The notes: a model not told the origin generated them from the letters alone. Positions 25,002 through 35,433 are shown, counted from the stretch's first letter. The stretch is DNA of 64,000 nt from Robertmurraya dakarensis (GCF_900156875.1 NZ_LT707408.1:1101056-1165055), one strand, 5' to 3'. Numbers and translations are program-made.

Positions 25002-27086
25002 ATGAGAGAGAATATTGATTTGAATTCCCCAGCTTATTACAATAATCGAGAGTTAAGTTGGCTTGCTTTTAATGAAAGAGTGCTTCAAGAAGCCCAAGAC
25101 CACCGAAATCCATTATTGGAGAGGCTCAAATTTCTTGCGATTGTCAGCTCTAATTTAGATGAATTTTTTATGGTGAGGGTTGCAGGTCTGAAAGATCAAG
25201 TCAAAGCCGGCTTTAACAAACCAGAAAATAAAGCAGGGATGACACCGAAACAACAACTATCTGCAATTTCAATAAATGCCCATGAGCAAGTAGAGTCTCA
25301 ATACTATACTTTGTTGAACGTGATACTGCCTGAATTAAGCAATAATGAAGTTTATCTTTTTAATATTAATGAATTAAATGAAGATCAGCTTTATTTTCTA
25401 GAAGAGTATTTTGATGAACAGGTCTTTCCAGTGTTAACCCCTTTAGCTGTTGATGCATACAGACCATTTCCAATTTTATTAAATAAGAGTCTAAATTTAG
25501 CTGTTAGTATTAAAGAAACTAATGATGATGCTCCTTGTAAGCTAGCCATTGTTCAGGTGCCGGCAGTACTAGATCGATTTATTAAAGTGCCCTCTGAGAC
25601 TGGACAAATCTTTGTCCTGCTCGAAAATGTCATTTGTCATTTTATCTATAAAATGTTTAAAGGGTTCCATGTTGAATCTGTAACACAATTTAGAATTACG
25701 AGAAATGCGGATCTTACCATTCACGAGGAAGGGGCAAGAGATCTGCTTTTAGAAATTGAAAAAGAATTAAAAAAACGTAAATGGGGGGCTGCTGTCCGCC
25801 TTGAAATGAGAAAGGATATTCAAGATGAGAAAGTGGTTTCTTATTTAATTGATGAGCTTGAGATACATCAAAAAGATATTTATATTGTAGATGGACCGTT
25901 AGACCCAACATTTTTATTTTCTTTCTACAAGACTTTATCACAAACTATGGAACATTTGTGTTACCAGGCTTTTATCCCTCAGCCGCCGGTTGATTTGAAA
26001 TCAAACGAGGATTTATTTAGTAAAGTACTAAGACAAGATTTGTTATTTCATCACCCATATGAGTCCTTCCAACCTGTCATTGATTTTGTATCGGATGCAG
26101 CAGATGATCCTGATGTTCTCGCTATCAAGCAAACGCTTTACCGTGTCAGCGGTGATTCACCAGTGATTGAATCATTAAAACGCGCTGCAGAAAATGGCAA
26201 GCAAGTTACCGTCTTGGTGGAGCTAAAAGCTAGGTTTGATGAAGAAAACAATGTTCAGTGGGCTAAAGAACTAGAAAAAGCTGGTTGTCACGTCATTTAT
26301 GGGATGACCCACTTGAAAACACATAGCAAAATTACTTTAGTTGTTAGAAGACGGAATGGGAAAATTGAAAGATTTGTTCATTTAGGAACGGGAAATTATA
26401 ATGATCAAACAGCGAAAATTTATACAGATATGGGCTATATGACCGCAAAGCGGAAATTTGGAATTGATGCAACGAACTTTTTTAATTATTTGAGTGGCTA
26501 CACGGAAAAGCCTGAGTACAACCATTTGGTCGTGTCTCCCCATGATATTAGAGATAAATTTATTGACTTAATAGATCGAGAGATTGCTTATCATAGAAAA
26601 TATGGAAACGGCCGCATCATTGCGAAGATGAATTCCCTAACAGATAAAGTGATCATGAATAAGTTGTATGAGACTTCCCTCGCAGGTGTGAAAATTGATT
26701 TAATCGTGAGGGGGATCTGTTGTTTAAAGACTGGAGTGCCAAAGGTAAGTGAGAATATCCGCGTTATCAGTATTGTTGGCCGTTTTTTAGAGCATAGCAG
26801 AATTTACTACTTCCATCATAACGGAGAAGAAAAAATATACTTATCTTCTGCTGATTTAATGACCAGAAATATGGACCGCAGAGTAGAAATACTCTTCCCG
26901 ATTTTTGAGGGGGTCTTAAAGCAAAAGATCAAGCATGTTTTGAAGCTGCAGCTGAATGATAATCGAAAAGCTCGGGAACAATCTTCTTTAGGACATTATC
27001 AATACGTAACAAATGAAAACGAAGAGTTAAACAATCAATTGGTATTGATGAGAGAAGTGTACCAGCTGCAGGAGGATGAAGAATAG
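25002..27086 (+). CDS. ppk: Polyphosphate kinase 1
   Basis: 694 residues with the four Ppk1 domains: N-terminal helical domain ([14 protein letters not shown]), head domain, and two phospholipase-D-like C domains. The autophosphorylated His is in THLKTHSKI and the second active His is in [10 protein letters not shown]. It builds polyphosphate from ATP and opposes the neighbouring Ppx. The start at 25002 lies seven bases after GAGGTG; the upstream ATG at 24969 lacks a site. Probably under PhoP control. Confidence 0.95.
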   Translation: MRENIDLNSPAYYNNRELSWLAFNERVLQEAQDHRNPLLERLKFLAIVSSNLDEFFMVRVAGLKDQVKAGFNKPENKAGMTPKQQLSAISINAHEQVESQYYTLLNVILPELSNNEVYLFNINELNEDQLYFLEEYFDEQVFPVLTPLAVDAYRPFPILLNKSLNLAVSIKETNDDAPCKLAIVQVPAVLDRFIKVPSETGQIFVLLENVICHFIYKMFKGFHVESVTQFRITRNADLTIHEEGARDLLLEIEKELKKRKWGAAVRLEMRKDIQDEKVVSYLIDELEIHQKDIYIVDGPLDPTFLFSFYKTLSQTMEHLCYQAFIPQPPVDLKSNEDLFSKVLRQDLLFHHPYESFQPVIDFVSDAADDPDVLAIKQTLYRVSGDSPVIESLKRAAENGKQVTVLVELKARFDEENNVQWAKELEKAGCHVIYGMTHLKTHSKITLVVRRRNGKIERFVHLGTGNYNDQTAKIYTDMGYMTAKRKFGIDATNFFNYLSGYTEKPEYNHLVVSPHDIRDKFIDLIDREIAYHRKYGNGRIIAKMNSLTDKVIMNKLYETSLAGVKIDLIVRGICCLKTGVPKVSENIRVISIVGRFLEHSRIYYFHHNGEEKIYLSSADLMTRNMDRRVEILFPIFEGVLKQKIKHVLKLQLNDNRKAREQSSLGHYQYVTNENEELNNQLVLMREVYQLQEDEE

Positions 27087-27140
27087 AAAAATTAGTATAA
27101 TTTTCGTAGTGACAATGAAACTCCCTATATAGGAATAAAT

Positions 27141-27170
27141 GAAAAAGAAGCTGTTGCAAGCTTCTTTTTC
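27141..27170. terminator. Bidirectional terminator of ppk and ykuE
   Basis: Perfect 12-bp stem GAAAAAGAAGCT / AGCTTCTTTTTC with a 6-base loop between convergent genes. Confidence 0.9.
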
Positions 27171-28041
27171 AATTTTTTGAGGAAAGCGTATAGATAGTAA
27201 GCTCTGGAGTTGATAAAAACCGAAATGGTAATCGTGTAGTTCCTAAACCGCGATTGACGTAAAGTGTAAGGGGGTCATCTGTCCCAATCGTATAAGATCC
27301 TTCATAATATTTCTCTGCAAATGGGGGCTTTACGAGAGCACCCAGGAAAGGAATTTTGATCTGCCCTCCATGACTATGCCCGCTTAGTTGCAGATGTATA
27401 TTGTAGGAAGCGGCAATGTCTGCTAAATCTGGAGCATGAGAAAGAAGGATTTTATAAGCTTCGTCTGGTACACCAGTCAGAGAGTTTTCAATATTGGGTT
27501 TTCCTAACATTGCATCATCGATACCAGCTATATAAATACGATCGCCGTTTAGGAGTTTAATTTCAGTTGATTGATTTAGTAAAAGCGTAAAACCTGCTTT
27601 TTCCATTATCTCCTTATAAATGTCTGACCCATACCCCCCGTGGTCATGATTTCCGTATATTGAGAACTTTCCAAAGGGAGCTTGAAGTTGATTTAATATA
27701 GGAACCACTTTTTCAATCTCTTTGTATTTATTCGGCTCGTCAAGCAGATCGCCTGTAAAAAAAAGAATATCAGGATTAAGGTCATTGATCTTGTCAACTA
27801 TTTGCTTAAATTGCTCTAAATCATATTGAAAACCCAAGTGTGTATCACTAAATTGAACCATTTTAAAACGCTCAAAACCATTCGGGACTTTAGGATGTTT
27901 AATTTGAATATGATTTATTTTTAATCGATAAGGCTCTATATGTCCAGCATAATAATACCCACCTGCAGAAAGGCCTGTAACTGTAAGGAAGGTACCAAGG
28001 GCTTTTTTTATAAAATGTCTTCTTGAAACTTTTTCGGGCAT
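27169..28041 (-). CDS. ykuE: YkuE-like Tat-exported metallophosphoesterase
   Basis: 290 residues. The N-terminus has the twin-arginine motif SRRHFIK (Arg7-Arg8) before a hydrophobic segment, so export folded with its metals is expected; B. subtilis YkuE is a known TatAyCy substrate. The calcineurin-like fold shows FSDTHLG, FTGDLLD, YGNHDHGG and SGHSHGGQ metal-binding motifs. The start at 28041 follows GGGAG; the upstream in-frame ATG at 28062 is not supported. The substrate is not known. Confidence 0.9.
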   Translation of the reverse strand: MPEKVSRRHFIKKALGTFLTVTGLSAGGYYYAGHIEPYRLKINHIQIKHPKVPNGFERFKMVQFSDTHLGFQYDLEQFKQIVDKINDLNPDILFFTGDLLDEPNKYKEIEKVVPILNQLQAPFGKFSIYGNHDHGGYGSDIYKEIMEKAGFTLLLNQSTEIKLLNGDRIYIAGIDDAMLGKPNIENSLTGVPDEAYKILLSHAPDLADIAASYNIHLQLSGHSHGGQIKIPFLGALVKPPFAEKYYEGSYTIGTDDPLTLYVNRGLGTTRLPFRFLSTPELTIYTLSSKN

Positions 28042-28191
28042 ACTGTTCTCCCAACCTATCACTGAAGTTCTATTCTATTATTCATTTATACTAACAAACA
28101 ATAGAGAGAAAAAGAAGCATACTGTCTTGCCAAGAACCGGAAGAGTTTCCATAGGTAATATTTGTATGAAAAATAAACAAAAAGTGATAAA

Positions 28192-28233
28192 ATGTAAACG
28201 AAATTTACATAGCTATAACCATGTAAAATGGTT
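28192..28233. promoter_or_regulatory. Two adjacent short palindromes upstream of ykuI
   Basis: ATGTAAA-5-TTTACAT (28192-28210) and AACCAT-GTAAA-ATGGTT (28217-28233). Both contain GTAAA. They lie between divergent ykuE and ykuI and are possible operators. Confidence 0.35.
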
Positions 28234-28304
28234 GAATTTTCAAATCCTCTTTAAGCATATGGCAGCCAGTTCCTTTTGTCGTGAAAGGAGGATATAAGGA
28301 GTGT

Positions 28305-29525
28305 ATGAGTGTGGATGCATTGGATATCTTAACAGATTTAGATAATACAGTGCCTTTTTTTCAACCGATATTCAGTGCTGATGAACATCGTGTCATCGGT
28401 TATGAGATTTTAGGGAGATACAAAACCGAAGGAGAATATAAAAGCCTTGGTCCCTTTTTTCTGGACGAGAATATACCTGAAGAATACAGAATTGAAGTGG
28501 ATAATCATATTCTAAAGAAGGCATTACAATTATGTCTTACCTTAGATAGCGATATCTTTATTTTTATAAATAGAGATGCAGATTTATTGATGCACGGAGA
28601 TGAAGAGGAACTTCTTCAAATTCTTTTAGAATTCGAAGAAAAAGGGATTTCGATGAATCGTATTGTTCTTGAAATATCGGAAAGAAATTATCATGGGGAT
28701 ATTGAGCATTTAGATCATTTACTTAATTATTACCGTACGTATGGGATTAGAATTGCCGTAGATAAATTAGGAAATGACAGAAGCCACTTAGACAGAATTG
28801 GGCAAATTTCTCCCAATATCTTAAAAGTTGATTTGTTGGCTTTAAGGTCCACGAATACGTCCCCTGGTTTTCAAGATATTATTTATTCCTTGTCAATGCT
28901 TGCGAGAAAGATTGGAGCAACCCTGCTTTTTGAAAATATTGAAATGGTTTATCAGCTTGAGTATGCATGGAAAAATAGCGGACGCTATTACCAAGGTTTT
29001 TATTTGCATAAGCCAGTTCCGGATTTTGTTGATCGTGATATTCTAAAAGATCAATTGAAAAAAGAATGTCAGCATTTTATATCGAATGAAAAGAAGAAGC
29101 TTGAAGCCCTTTATGAAATTACGGAAAGCTTCCAATTGAAGATTTCAGAGCTACTACAGAAGTATCGAAGGTTGGATAGTTATGAAGTTTTACTAAATTC
29201 GCTAGTTAAGGACCTCGATCAAATGGCATTTAGAATGTATGTATGCGATGAGGATGGTTTTCAAGAATCACCTAATATCTTTAAGGGAAAAGATGGCTGG
29301 GTTATTCAGCCGGAGTATTTACAAAAGAATTGGAGCTGGCGTCCTTACTTCCTAGAGAATATTTTAAAAATGCGAAAAGAAAAGAAAGGAATACTATCTG
29401 ACTTATACAGTGATATTGAAACAGGGGAGATAATTCGGACCTTTTCTTATCCTTTTAATGAGAAGCATTATTTATTCATTGATTTATCGTATGAATATTT
29501 ATATGAACAAATAGGGCTGCTATAA
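28305..29525 (+). CDS. ykuI: YkuI-like EAL-domain protein
   Basis: 406 residues: an N-terminal EAL domain and the C-terminal YkuI sensor-like domain (NWSWRPYFLENI, SDLYSD-ETGEIIRTFSYP). The EAL signature reads EILGR, with the conserved Asn, Glu (EISE) and Lys (LKVD) present, but the DDFG loop is DKLG, lacking the second metal-binding Asp. The B. subtilis protein is reported to bind cyclic di-GMP without detectable hydrolysis, so a receptor role is likely. Start chosen after AAGGAG; a GTG at 28311 is also possible. Confidence 0.9.
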   Translation: MSVDALDILTDLDNTVPFFQPIFSADEHRVIGYEILGRYKTEGEYKSLGPFFLDENIPEEYRIEVDNHILKKALQLCLTLDSDIFIFINRDADLLMHGDEEELLQILLEFEEKGISMNRIVLEISERNYHGDIEHLDHLLNYYRTYGIRIAVDKLGNDRSHLDRIGQISPNILKVDLLALRSTNTSPGFQDIIYSLSMLARKIGATLLFENIEMVYQLEYAWKNSGRYYQGFYLHKPVPDFVDRDILKDQLKKECQHFISNEKKKLEALYEITESFQLKISELLQKYRRLDSYEVLLNSLVKDLDQMAFRMYVCDEDGFQESPNIFKGKDGWVIQPEYLQKNWSWRPYFLENILKMRKEKKGILSDLYSDIETGEIIRTFSYPFNEKHYLFIDLSYEYLYEQIGLL

Positions 29526-29633
29526 ATAAAGAGTTAAAAAGAAATCGTTTCCGATAAAATAGTTCCTTCTTTTCGGATTTATCAGGGAGAAGAAGTCACG
29601 CAATAAGGATAAAATCAAGGATTTAAATGTGAA

Positions 29634-29669
29634 AAAATCTCACTTTCTATTTGGAAAGTGAGATTTTTA
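29634..29669 (+). terminator. Terminator of ykuI
   Basis: Stem AAATCTCACTTTC / GAAAGTGAGATTT with a 6-base loop and T-rich end; A-rich left flank makes it bidirectional. Confidence 0.85.
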
Positions 29670-29891
29670 TTTGTATGAGTGAAATGAAATAAGAAACAAA
29701 ACCTATCTCAAAGGAATAGTAGGAAGAAAAATCCCCTATAACATAAAATATAATCTGTTTTCCGTGATTTATGGAACGTCCACAGGGTTATCTAAAGTTA
29801 GTAAAAGTATACAAAAAAGGTAATGAAAGTGGGTCACTTAATCTCCAGCTCCCTAGTCGTTAACCGTTAAACTTTATAAGAAGAAGATTAT
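29670..29891. other. Intergenic tail after the ykuI terminator
   Basis: The ykuI-fcl gap is 366 bases (29526-29891). Apart from the terminator it is AT-rich with no convincing frame or RNA. It marks the left border of the fucose-gene insertion. Confidence 0.4.
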
Positions 29892-30824
29892 TCATTTATG
29901 GTATTGACTAACGTACCAGTGATACACTTTTTCTATTCCTTCTTTTAAATTGGTGGAGGATGTCCACCCAGTACTTTTTAACAAACTTACATCAAGTAAT
30001 TTTCTTGGTGTTCCATCCGGTTTAGTTAGATCATTGATAATATCACCATCATATCCAACCACATCTTTTATTATATTTGCTAGTTTACCAATTTCTAAAT
30101 CTTTCCCTGTTCCAACATTTACATGCATTTCATTATTATAATTTTTCATGAGATGCACACAAGCATCCGCTAAATCATCAACAAATAAAAACTCTCTTTT
30201 TGGTTTTCCTGTCCCCCAAATCACTACTTGTTGATCTCCGTTGATTTTGGCTTCATGGAATTTTCTTATAAGTGCAGGCAGAACATGGGACGTTTTCAAA
30301 TCAAAATTATCATTAATCCCATAGAGGTTTGTAGGCATGACTGAAATAAAGTTACATCCAAACTGTTTTCGGTAAAATTTGCATAATGCTATACCACTCA
30401 ATTTTGCCATGGCATAGGCTTCATTAGTAGACTCCAACGGGCCTGTAAGTAAGTACTCTTCCTTAATTGGTTGTGCAGCCATCTTCGGATATATACAAGA
30501 TGAGCCTAAAAATAATAGCTTCTTAACTTTATATTTGTAAGCATTGTGAATAACGTTTGCTTCGATCATAAGATTATTGTAGATAAACTCCGCTGGAAAA
30601 GTATCGTTAGCATAAATCCCTCCCACTTTTGCCGCAGCCAAAAATACAAACTCTGGTCTTTCTTCTTCAAAAAATTTCTCTACTTCATCTTGCCTTATTA
30701 AATTAAGTTCTTTTGAAGTCTTCGTGACAATATTCTTGTAACCAAGTTGATGTAGACGTCGAACAATTGCCGACCCTACCATACCGCTATGTCCAGCTAC
30801 ATAAATTTTACTGTCTAATTTCAT
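29892..30824 (-). CDS. fcl: GDP-L-fucose synthase
   Basis: 310 residues, extended SDR fold: N-terminal GHSGMVGSA, catalytic SSCIYP and YAMAK (Tyr-x-x-x-Lys), and C-terminal GTGKPKREFLFVDDLADA. It epimerises and reduces GDP-4-keto-6-deoxymannose to GDP-L-fucose. The ATG at 30824 is preferred; an in-frame GTG lies at 30836. It is divergent from gmd, which makes its substrate. Confidence 0.93.
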   Translation of the reverse strand: MKLDSKIYVAGHSGMVGSAIVRRLHQLGYKNIVTKTSKELNLIRQDEVEKFFEEERPEFVFLAAAKVGGIYANDTFPAEFIYNNLMIEANVIHNAYKYKVKKLLFLGSSCIYPKMAAQPIKEEYLLTGPLESTNEAYAMAKLSGIALCKFYRKQFGCNFISVMPTNLYGINDNFDLKTSHVLPALIRKFHEAKINGDQQVVIWGTGKPKREFLFVDDLADACVHLMKNYNNEMHVNVGTGKDLEIGKLANIIKDVVGYDGDIINDLTKPDGTPRKLLDVSLLKSTGWTSSTNLKEGIEKVYHWYVSQYHK

Positions 30825-31172
30825 TTTCCTCACCACCAGTCAAATTCATTTAATTCCTTATACCAATAAACTGGTTCTGTATTTTTGTACTTCAACTTTA
30901 AGCAATCTTTTTTCTCCATCGATCATTACCATAACTCGGTAAACCTGTTACATATTAAATTCTTTGATATTAATAAATTATATGAATAATCAGAACCTTT
31001 CTGCAGGCTTCATTAATATAAATACAAGATATTGTATGCAAAGAAAATTCAGCTGTTATTTCTAGAGTCTATATTTTATAGATTGTTGAAAATTAATAAA
31101 TTCGCCCTACCTCTTCTTTTGAGTGAAACATAAGTTATTGATATACAATGTAAAACTAGTGAGGTTTATATC
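30825..31172. other. Divergent intergenic region between fcl and gmd
   Basis: Very AT-rich. No clear promoter pair can be picked out and no RNA gene is seen; a 29-codon open frame on the minus strand ends five bases before the fcl start. Confidence 0.4.
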
Positions 31173-32282
31173 ATGACAAAAGTAGCGTTAATTACAGGTA
31201 TTACTGGTCAAGATGGGGCTTATCTTGCTCACCTTTTATTGAAAAAGGGCTATGTTGTACACGGTTTAAAAAGGAGAAGTTCACTATCCAATACTGAGAG
31301 AATTAGGGAACTAATAACGAAAAATAATTATTTAAATTTTCAATTACATGATGGCGATATGGCTGATTCTACCAACTTAGTACGCATTATTAAAAAGATT
31401 GAACCTGATGAAATTTACAATTTAGCTGCCATGAGCCATGTTCACGTAAGTTTTGAAACTCCAGAATATGCAGCGAATGTGGACGGGATAGGAACGTTAC
31501 GAATTTTGGAAGCCGTAAGAATATTGGGATTAATCAAAAAAACAAAAATATATCAAGCTTCTACCTCAGAACTATATGGAAAGGTTCAAGAGGTACCTCA
31601 GAAGGAGAACACACCATTTTATCCAAGAAGCCCCTATGCTGTTGCAAAACTTTACGGCTATTGGATAACAGTAAACTATCGAGAAGCATATGAAATGTTT
31701 GCGTGTAACGGAATTTTATTTAATCATGAAAGTCCCATCAGAGGAGAAGAATTTGTTACTAAAAAGATAACCAAAAGTGCAGCAAGAATCGCGTTGGGTT
31801 TACAAGAAAAGCTCTATTTAGGAAATTTGAATGCTAAAAGGGATTGGGGTCATGCAAGAGATTATGCTGAGGCTATGTGGTTAATTCTTCAACAGAATAA
31901 ACCAGATGATTATGTCATTTCAACCGGCATTACCACAGAGGTGAGAGAGTTTGTTAAGCTTTCATTTTCTCAACTAGGCATTGAAATAGAATTTAGAGGA
32001 GAAAAAGAAAACGAAAAAGGCTATGTGAGAGCTTGTCATGATTTAAACTACCAATTACCAATTGGCAAAGAAGTAGTAGTTGTAGATCCCCAATTATATA
32101 GACCAACAGAAGTAGATTTGTTAATCGGTGATAGTACAAAAGCCAAAAAGAAATTAGGGTGGTCACCTAAAATTAGTCTAAAAACGATAGTAAAAGAAAT
32201 GATTGAACATGATTTAAAGGAAGCACGAAAAGAAAAAATCCTAGAGTCAGAAGGTTTTAGTCCTAATGTTTTTTTTGATTAA
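31173..32282 (+). CDS. gmd: GDP-mannose 4,6-dehydratase
   Basis: 369 residues. Cofactor loop [11 protein letters not shown], catalytic TSELYG and YAVAK, RR-type NADP loop KRRSSL, and [16 protein letters not shown] are the family hallmarks. It converts GDP-D-mannose to GDP-4-keto-6-deoxymannose, the substrate of fcl next door. Good ribosome site GTGAGGTTT. manC follows 66 bases later. Confidence 0.95.
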   Translation: MTKVALITGITGQDGAYLAHLLLKKGYVVHGLKRRSSLSNTERIRELITKNNYLNFQLHDGDMADSTNLVRIIKKIEPDEIYNLAAMSHVHVSFETPEYAANVDGIGTLRILEAVRILGLIKKTKIYQASTSELYGKVQEVPQKENTPFYPRSPYAVAKLYGYWITVNYREAYEMFACNGILFNHESPIRGEEFVTKKITKSAARIALGLQEKLYLGNLNAKRDWGHARDYAEAMWLILQQNKPDDYVISTGITTEVREFVKLSFSQLGIEIEFRGEKENEKGYVRACHDLNYQLPIGKEVVVVDPQLYRPTEVDLLIGDSTKAKKKLGWSPKISLKTIVKEMIEHDLKEARKEKILESEGFSPNVFFD

Positions 32283-32348
32283 AAATAATCATGCCTAAGG
32301 TGAGAAAGTATAAGGTAATTTTTAAAAAAAGGAAAAAGGGGTAATCAT

Positions 32349-33725
32349 TTGAAATTAATACTATTATCCGGAGGATCTGGTAAAAGACTTTGGCCGTTAT
32401 CAAATGAATCAAGATCTAAACAATTTTTAAAACTTTTGAAGAATAAAGAGGGACAACCTGAATCTATGGTCCAAAGAGTTTGGGAACAGCTTCAGTCCAA
32501 TAGTTTAAAAGACAAAACCTATATTACAACAAGTAAAACGCAAGTCGATATCATACAAAATCAGTTAGGGACAGATATACCATTAATTATCGAACCTCAC
32601 AAAAGAGACACTTTTCCTGCTATAGCCTTATCCTGTTTATATTTATACTCAAAAGAAAAGATGCCTTTAAATGAAATAATTTGTGTACTGCCTGTTGATG
32701 CATATGTAGAAAATGAATACTTTGAAAAAATAAACCAATTAGATTCCATCGTTGAACAATCAAATTCAAATCTCGTCCTACTTGGGGCAACACCTACCTA
32801 TCCATCAGAGAAGTATGGATATATTTTACCTGACAAAAAAGGAAAAAATAAAAAAAAACAACCTAATTATTTACCCGTAAGAAAGTTTATTGAAAAACCA
32901 AACGAAGCAACAGCCAAAAAATTAATTGAAGACGGTGCACTATGGAACTGTGGAGTTTTCGCTTTTAAACTTAGCTATATCATCTCTATAATCAAAGAAA
33001 ATGGATGGCCAGCTAATTATGATCAGTTTTACGAGCTATACGGACAGTTACCCACTAGGAGCTTTGATTATGAAGTAGTTGAAAAGGAAAGTCAAGTCAC
33101 TGTAGTACATTATAATGGTAATTGGAAGGATCTTGGGACTTGGAATACTCTAACAGAAGAAATGAATTCAAGCTTGTTAGGGAGAGGCATTGTAAGTGAT
33201 GATTCATTAAATACCCATGTAATTAATGAATTAAATATCCCTGTTATCGCACAGGGGCTGACGAATCTTGTAATTGCATGTAGTTCAGATGGAATCTTAG
33301 TTTCGGACAAGTCTGCGAGTTCGAAAATTAAAGACTTAATTGCCCATTTCCAAGATAGACCGATGTTTGAAGAACGTCGCTGGGGTTACTACAGTGTACT
33401 AGATTACACCGAATATGAGAGTGGAGATAAAGTTTTAACTAAAAAAATTATCGTCAAACCTGGGAAGAATTTAAGTTATCAATATCATAATCATAGAATG
33501 GAAGTTTGGACAATTATAAAAGGGGAAGGAAAGTTCGTTCTCGACAATCAAATCTTTGATGTTCAACCGGGTGATGTTTTGGAAATTCCCATAGGATCAA
33601 AGCATGGTATTAAAGCTGTTACTGAGTTAGAGGTAATTGAAGTCCAACTAGGTAAGAAACTTGTTGAAGAAGACATAACTCGCCTTTTTATGACATGGGA
33701 AGAATTAGAGGATAATCTTCAATGA
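32349..33725 (+). CDS. manC: Mannose-1-phosphate guanylyltransferase / mannose-6-phosphate isomerase
   Basis: 458 residues. The N-terminal nucleotidyltransferase has LSGGSGKRLWPLS and RSKQF; a C-terminal cupin (HNHRMEVWTIIKG...PGDVLEIPIGSKHGI) is the type II phosphomannose isomerase domain. It can therefore make both mannose-6-phosphate and GDP-mannose, although no phosphomannomutase is nearby. TTG start eight bases after AAAGGGG. It feeds gmd and fcl. Confidence 0.92.
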   Translation: MKLILLSGGSGKRLWPLSNESRSKQFLKLLKNKEGQPESMVQRVWEQLQSNSLKDKTYITTSKTQVDIIQNQLGTDIPLIIEPHKRDTFPAIALSCLYLYSKEKMPLNEIICVLPVDAYVENEYFEKINQLDSIVEQSNSNLVLLGATPTYPSEKYGYILPDKKGKNKKKQPNYLPVRKFIEKPNEATAKKLIEDGALWNCGVFAFKLSYIISIIKENGWPANYDQFYELYGQLPTRSFDYEVVEKESQVTVVHYNGNWKDLGTWNTLTEEMNSSLLGRGIVSDDSLNTHVINELNIPVIAQGLTNLVIACSSDGILVSDKSASSKIKDLIAHFQDRPMFEERRWGYYSVLDYTEYESGDKVLTKKIIVKPGKNLSYQYHNHRMEVWTIIKGEGKFVLDNQIFDVQPGDVLEIPIGSKHGIKAVTELEVIEVQLGKKLVEEDITRLFMTWEELEDNLQ

Positions 33726-33782
33726 ATAAGAAATTTTTATGCTCTTTCAAAAATTGGAAGTATGTTGTTGGAGGTGAGTTTT

Positions 33783-34646
33783 ATGAAAAAACAAGTCATT
33801 GCTATGACAACTCTTGGTAAAAATGGAAGGTTTGGAAATCAAATTTTTCAGTATGCTTTCTTAAAAATATATGGAAAAGTTTTTGGATTAGAAGTACAGA
33901 CACCTAGATGGATTGGCAATTATTTATTCAATGCAAGAGACCCGAAAGTCTCTAAAAGATACCCAACTGTTGTCGAAGATGAATTTAAAAACGAAGTTAA
34001 AAATATAGGGACAATCGACGAAAATGTATTTGAACATGAAGAACCCCCGTACACAAATGTTGATCTTTGGGGATATTTTCAATTTCATACAAGTCATATT
34101 TCATCATATAAAGATTATGTACGTTCCTTATTTACACCAGTACCATCGATTGAAAGCTTTTTGCAAAAGGGTATGACAAGGCTACGTTCAAAAGGTAAGA
34201 CAATCATTGGGCTTCACCTTAGAAGAGGGGATTATCTACATTACAAAGATTCTGAACTGAGGGGATTTTTCTATGCAGCTCCTACTGAGTGGTACAAGGA
34301 ATTATTAGAGCAAATCTGGCCTACGTTAGAAGAACCAGTTCTTTTTATTGCTAGCGATGATATAGATTCAGTAATACACGACTTCTCTGAATACAGCCCA
34401 ATAACCTCAAACAATATCTTCGATCAGAGTGAAATGAATCAACTATTTCCAAATTGTAATTTTTACCCTGACTTTTACTTATTAAGTCAATGCGATGTTA
34501 TGGCAATCTCTAATAGTAGTTTTTCATTTGCTGCAAGCATGCTAAATGTAAACGGGAAAAGTTTTTATCGACCCATATATAAAGCTAAAAGTTTAGTACC
34601 ATATGATCCTTGGAGCTCACGGGTACTTTTATGGAGTCAACCTTAG
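33783..34646 (+). CDS. Glycosyltransferase family 11-like fucosyltransferase
   Basis: 287 residues. The N-terminal GRFGNQIFQYAF, the central HLRRGDY and the C-terminal LSQCDVMAISNSSFSFAAS match the conserved blocks of alpha-1,2-fucosyltransferases (GT11). It would transfer L-fucose from GDP-fucose made by the adjacent genes. There is no membrane anchor. ATG 33783 after GGAGGTGA; an earlier ATG at 33762 precedes that site. The acceptor cannot be read from sequence. Confidence 0.82.
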   Translation: MKKQVIAMTTLGKNGRFGNQIFQYAFLKIYGKVFGLEVQTPRWIGNYLFNARDPKVSKRYPTVVEDEFKNEVKNIGTIDENVFEHEEPPYTNVDLWGYFQFHTSHISSYKDYVRSLFTPVPSIESFLQKGMTRLRSKGKTIIGLHLRRGDYLHYKDSELRGFFYAAPTEWYKELLEQIWPTLEEPVLFIASDDIDSVIHDFSEYSPITSNNIFDQSEMNQLFPNCNFYPDFYLLSQCDVMAISNSSFSFAASMLNVNGKSFYRPIYKAKSLVPYDPWSSRVLLWSQP

Positions 34647-35190
34647 CATATGATCCTTTTACTAGAGTTTTTAGGATAATGTATTCTTCCGAAGCTACTT
34701 TAAGGAGAACTTTAGATGTTTTATAGGAAATAAATAGAGTGGTTTAAGCTATTAGATAATCATGACATGACATGATCATGTAATGTTATTTGTTCGAACG
34801 GGACAAACTGTTTGATCTTGTCGATGTTAAGTTATTTACTTTGAATTAACCACCTGAGGAACATAAATTGTGAAACAAGATTCTTTTGGGTGCCACAGTG
34901 ACAAATTCTAAGAAGGATAAATCAAGAAGGGTCAAGGAGACAGGTTCCTTGACCCTTCTTGATTTAGATAGACTGGCGGGACATAGGGGTAATAGATACG
35001 CCTTTCCTCTCATCTCCGAAATCTTTTTTTAATGTAGGGTAAGCTAATGCTTTGCATATAGTATCTCATTCCCATGAACAAACAGTTCTCTTATAATGTC
35101 CGGTGCTAACTGTTAAATTTAACAAGAATATTTACAAATGAATGTTGGAAAGGTAAGAGTAATACTTTCTTAAAGGTGGGGGGATTACCC
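34647..35190. other. Gene-poor region after the fucose cluster
   Basis: 544 bases, no supported gene. Contains short repeats around CATGACATGACATGATCATG near 34763 and the long hairpin at 34918-34966. Right border of the insertion. Confidence 0.45.
34918..34966. repeat. 21-bp perfect hairpin
   Basis: Arms of 21 bases pair perfectly; each includes AAGAAGGGTCAAGGA or its complement, with loop GACAGGT. No T-run follows. It resembles dispersed repeat hairpins with GACAGGT/TTGACCC words seen in some Bacillus genomes (recollection only). Confidence 0.6.
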
Positions 35191-35433
35191 ATGAGTATGT
35201 TCATATTAACCTTGACATTCATTTGTATCGGAATACTTGTATTTTCTCTAGGATTTACACTGTCTGCAGCAAAGGGGCAAAAAGAGGTTAAGGGAGAATT
35301 AGATGCATCTATATCTTCCAATGTGAAGAGACATGTTTATATAAAAAACCCGGTTTTTTTAAGTTATGCCTTGGCCTTTTTGTTATGGTTTTTTGCGATC
35401 ATATTTTTTGGTTTCTATACAGGCTGGTGGTGA
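35191..35433 (+). CDS. Small membrane protein
   Basis: 80 residues with two membrane helices (about 3-24 and 57-78) and a charged linker between them. Ribosome site AGGTGGGGGG. The end FFGFYTGWW is tryptophan-rich. I do not recognise the family. A strong terminator follows the stop directly. Confidence 0.55.
   Translation: MSMFILTLTFICIGILVFSLGFTLSAAKGQKEVKGELDASISSNVKRHVYIKNPVFLSYALAFLLWFFAIIFFGFYTGWW

Noticed and set aside
28192..28210. Possible CcpA cre site (TGTAAACGAAATTT)
   Set aside because: The required final CA of the cre consensus is missing; kept only as a palindrome.
30839..30925. 29-codon minus-strand frame ending just before fcl (…VYWYKELNEFDWW)
   Set aside because: A TGA lies two codons before its start, there is no ribosome site, and another frame over the same bases looks equally peptide-like; not distinguishable from chance.
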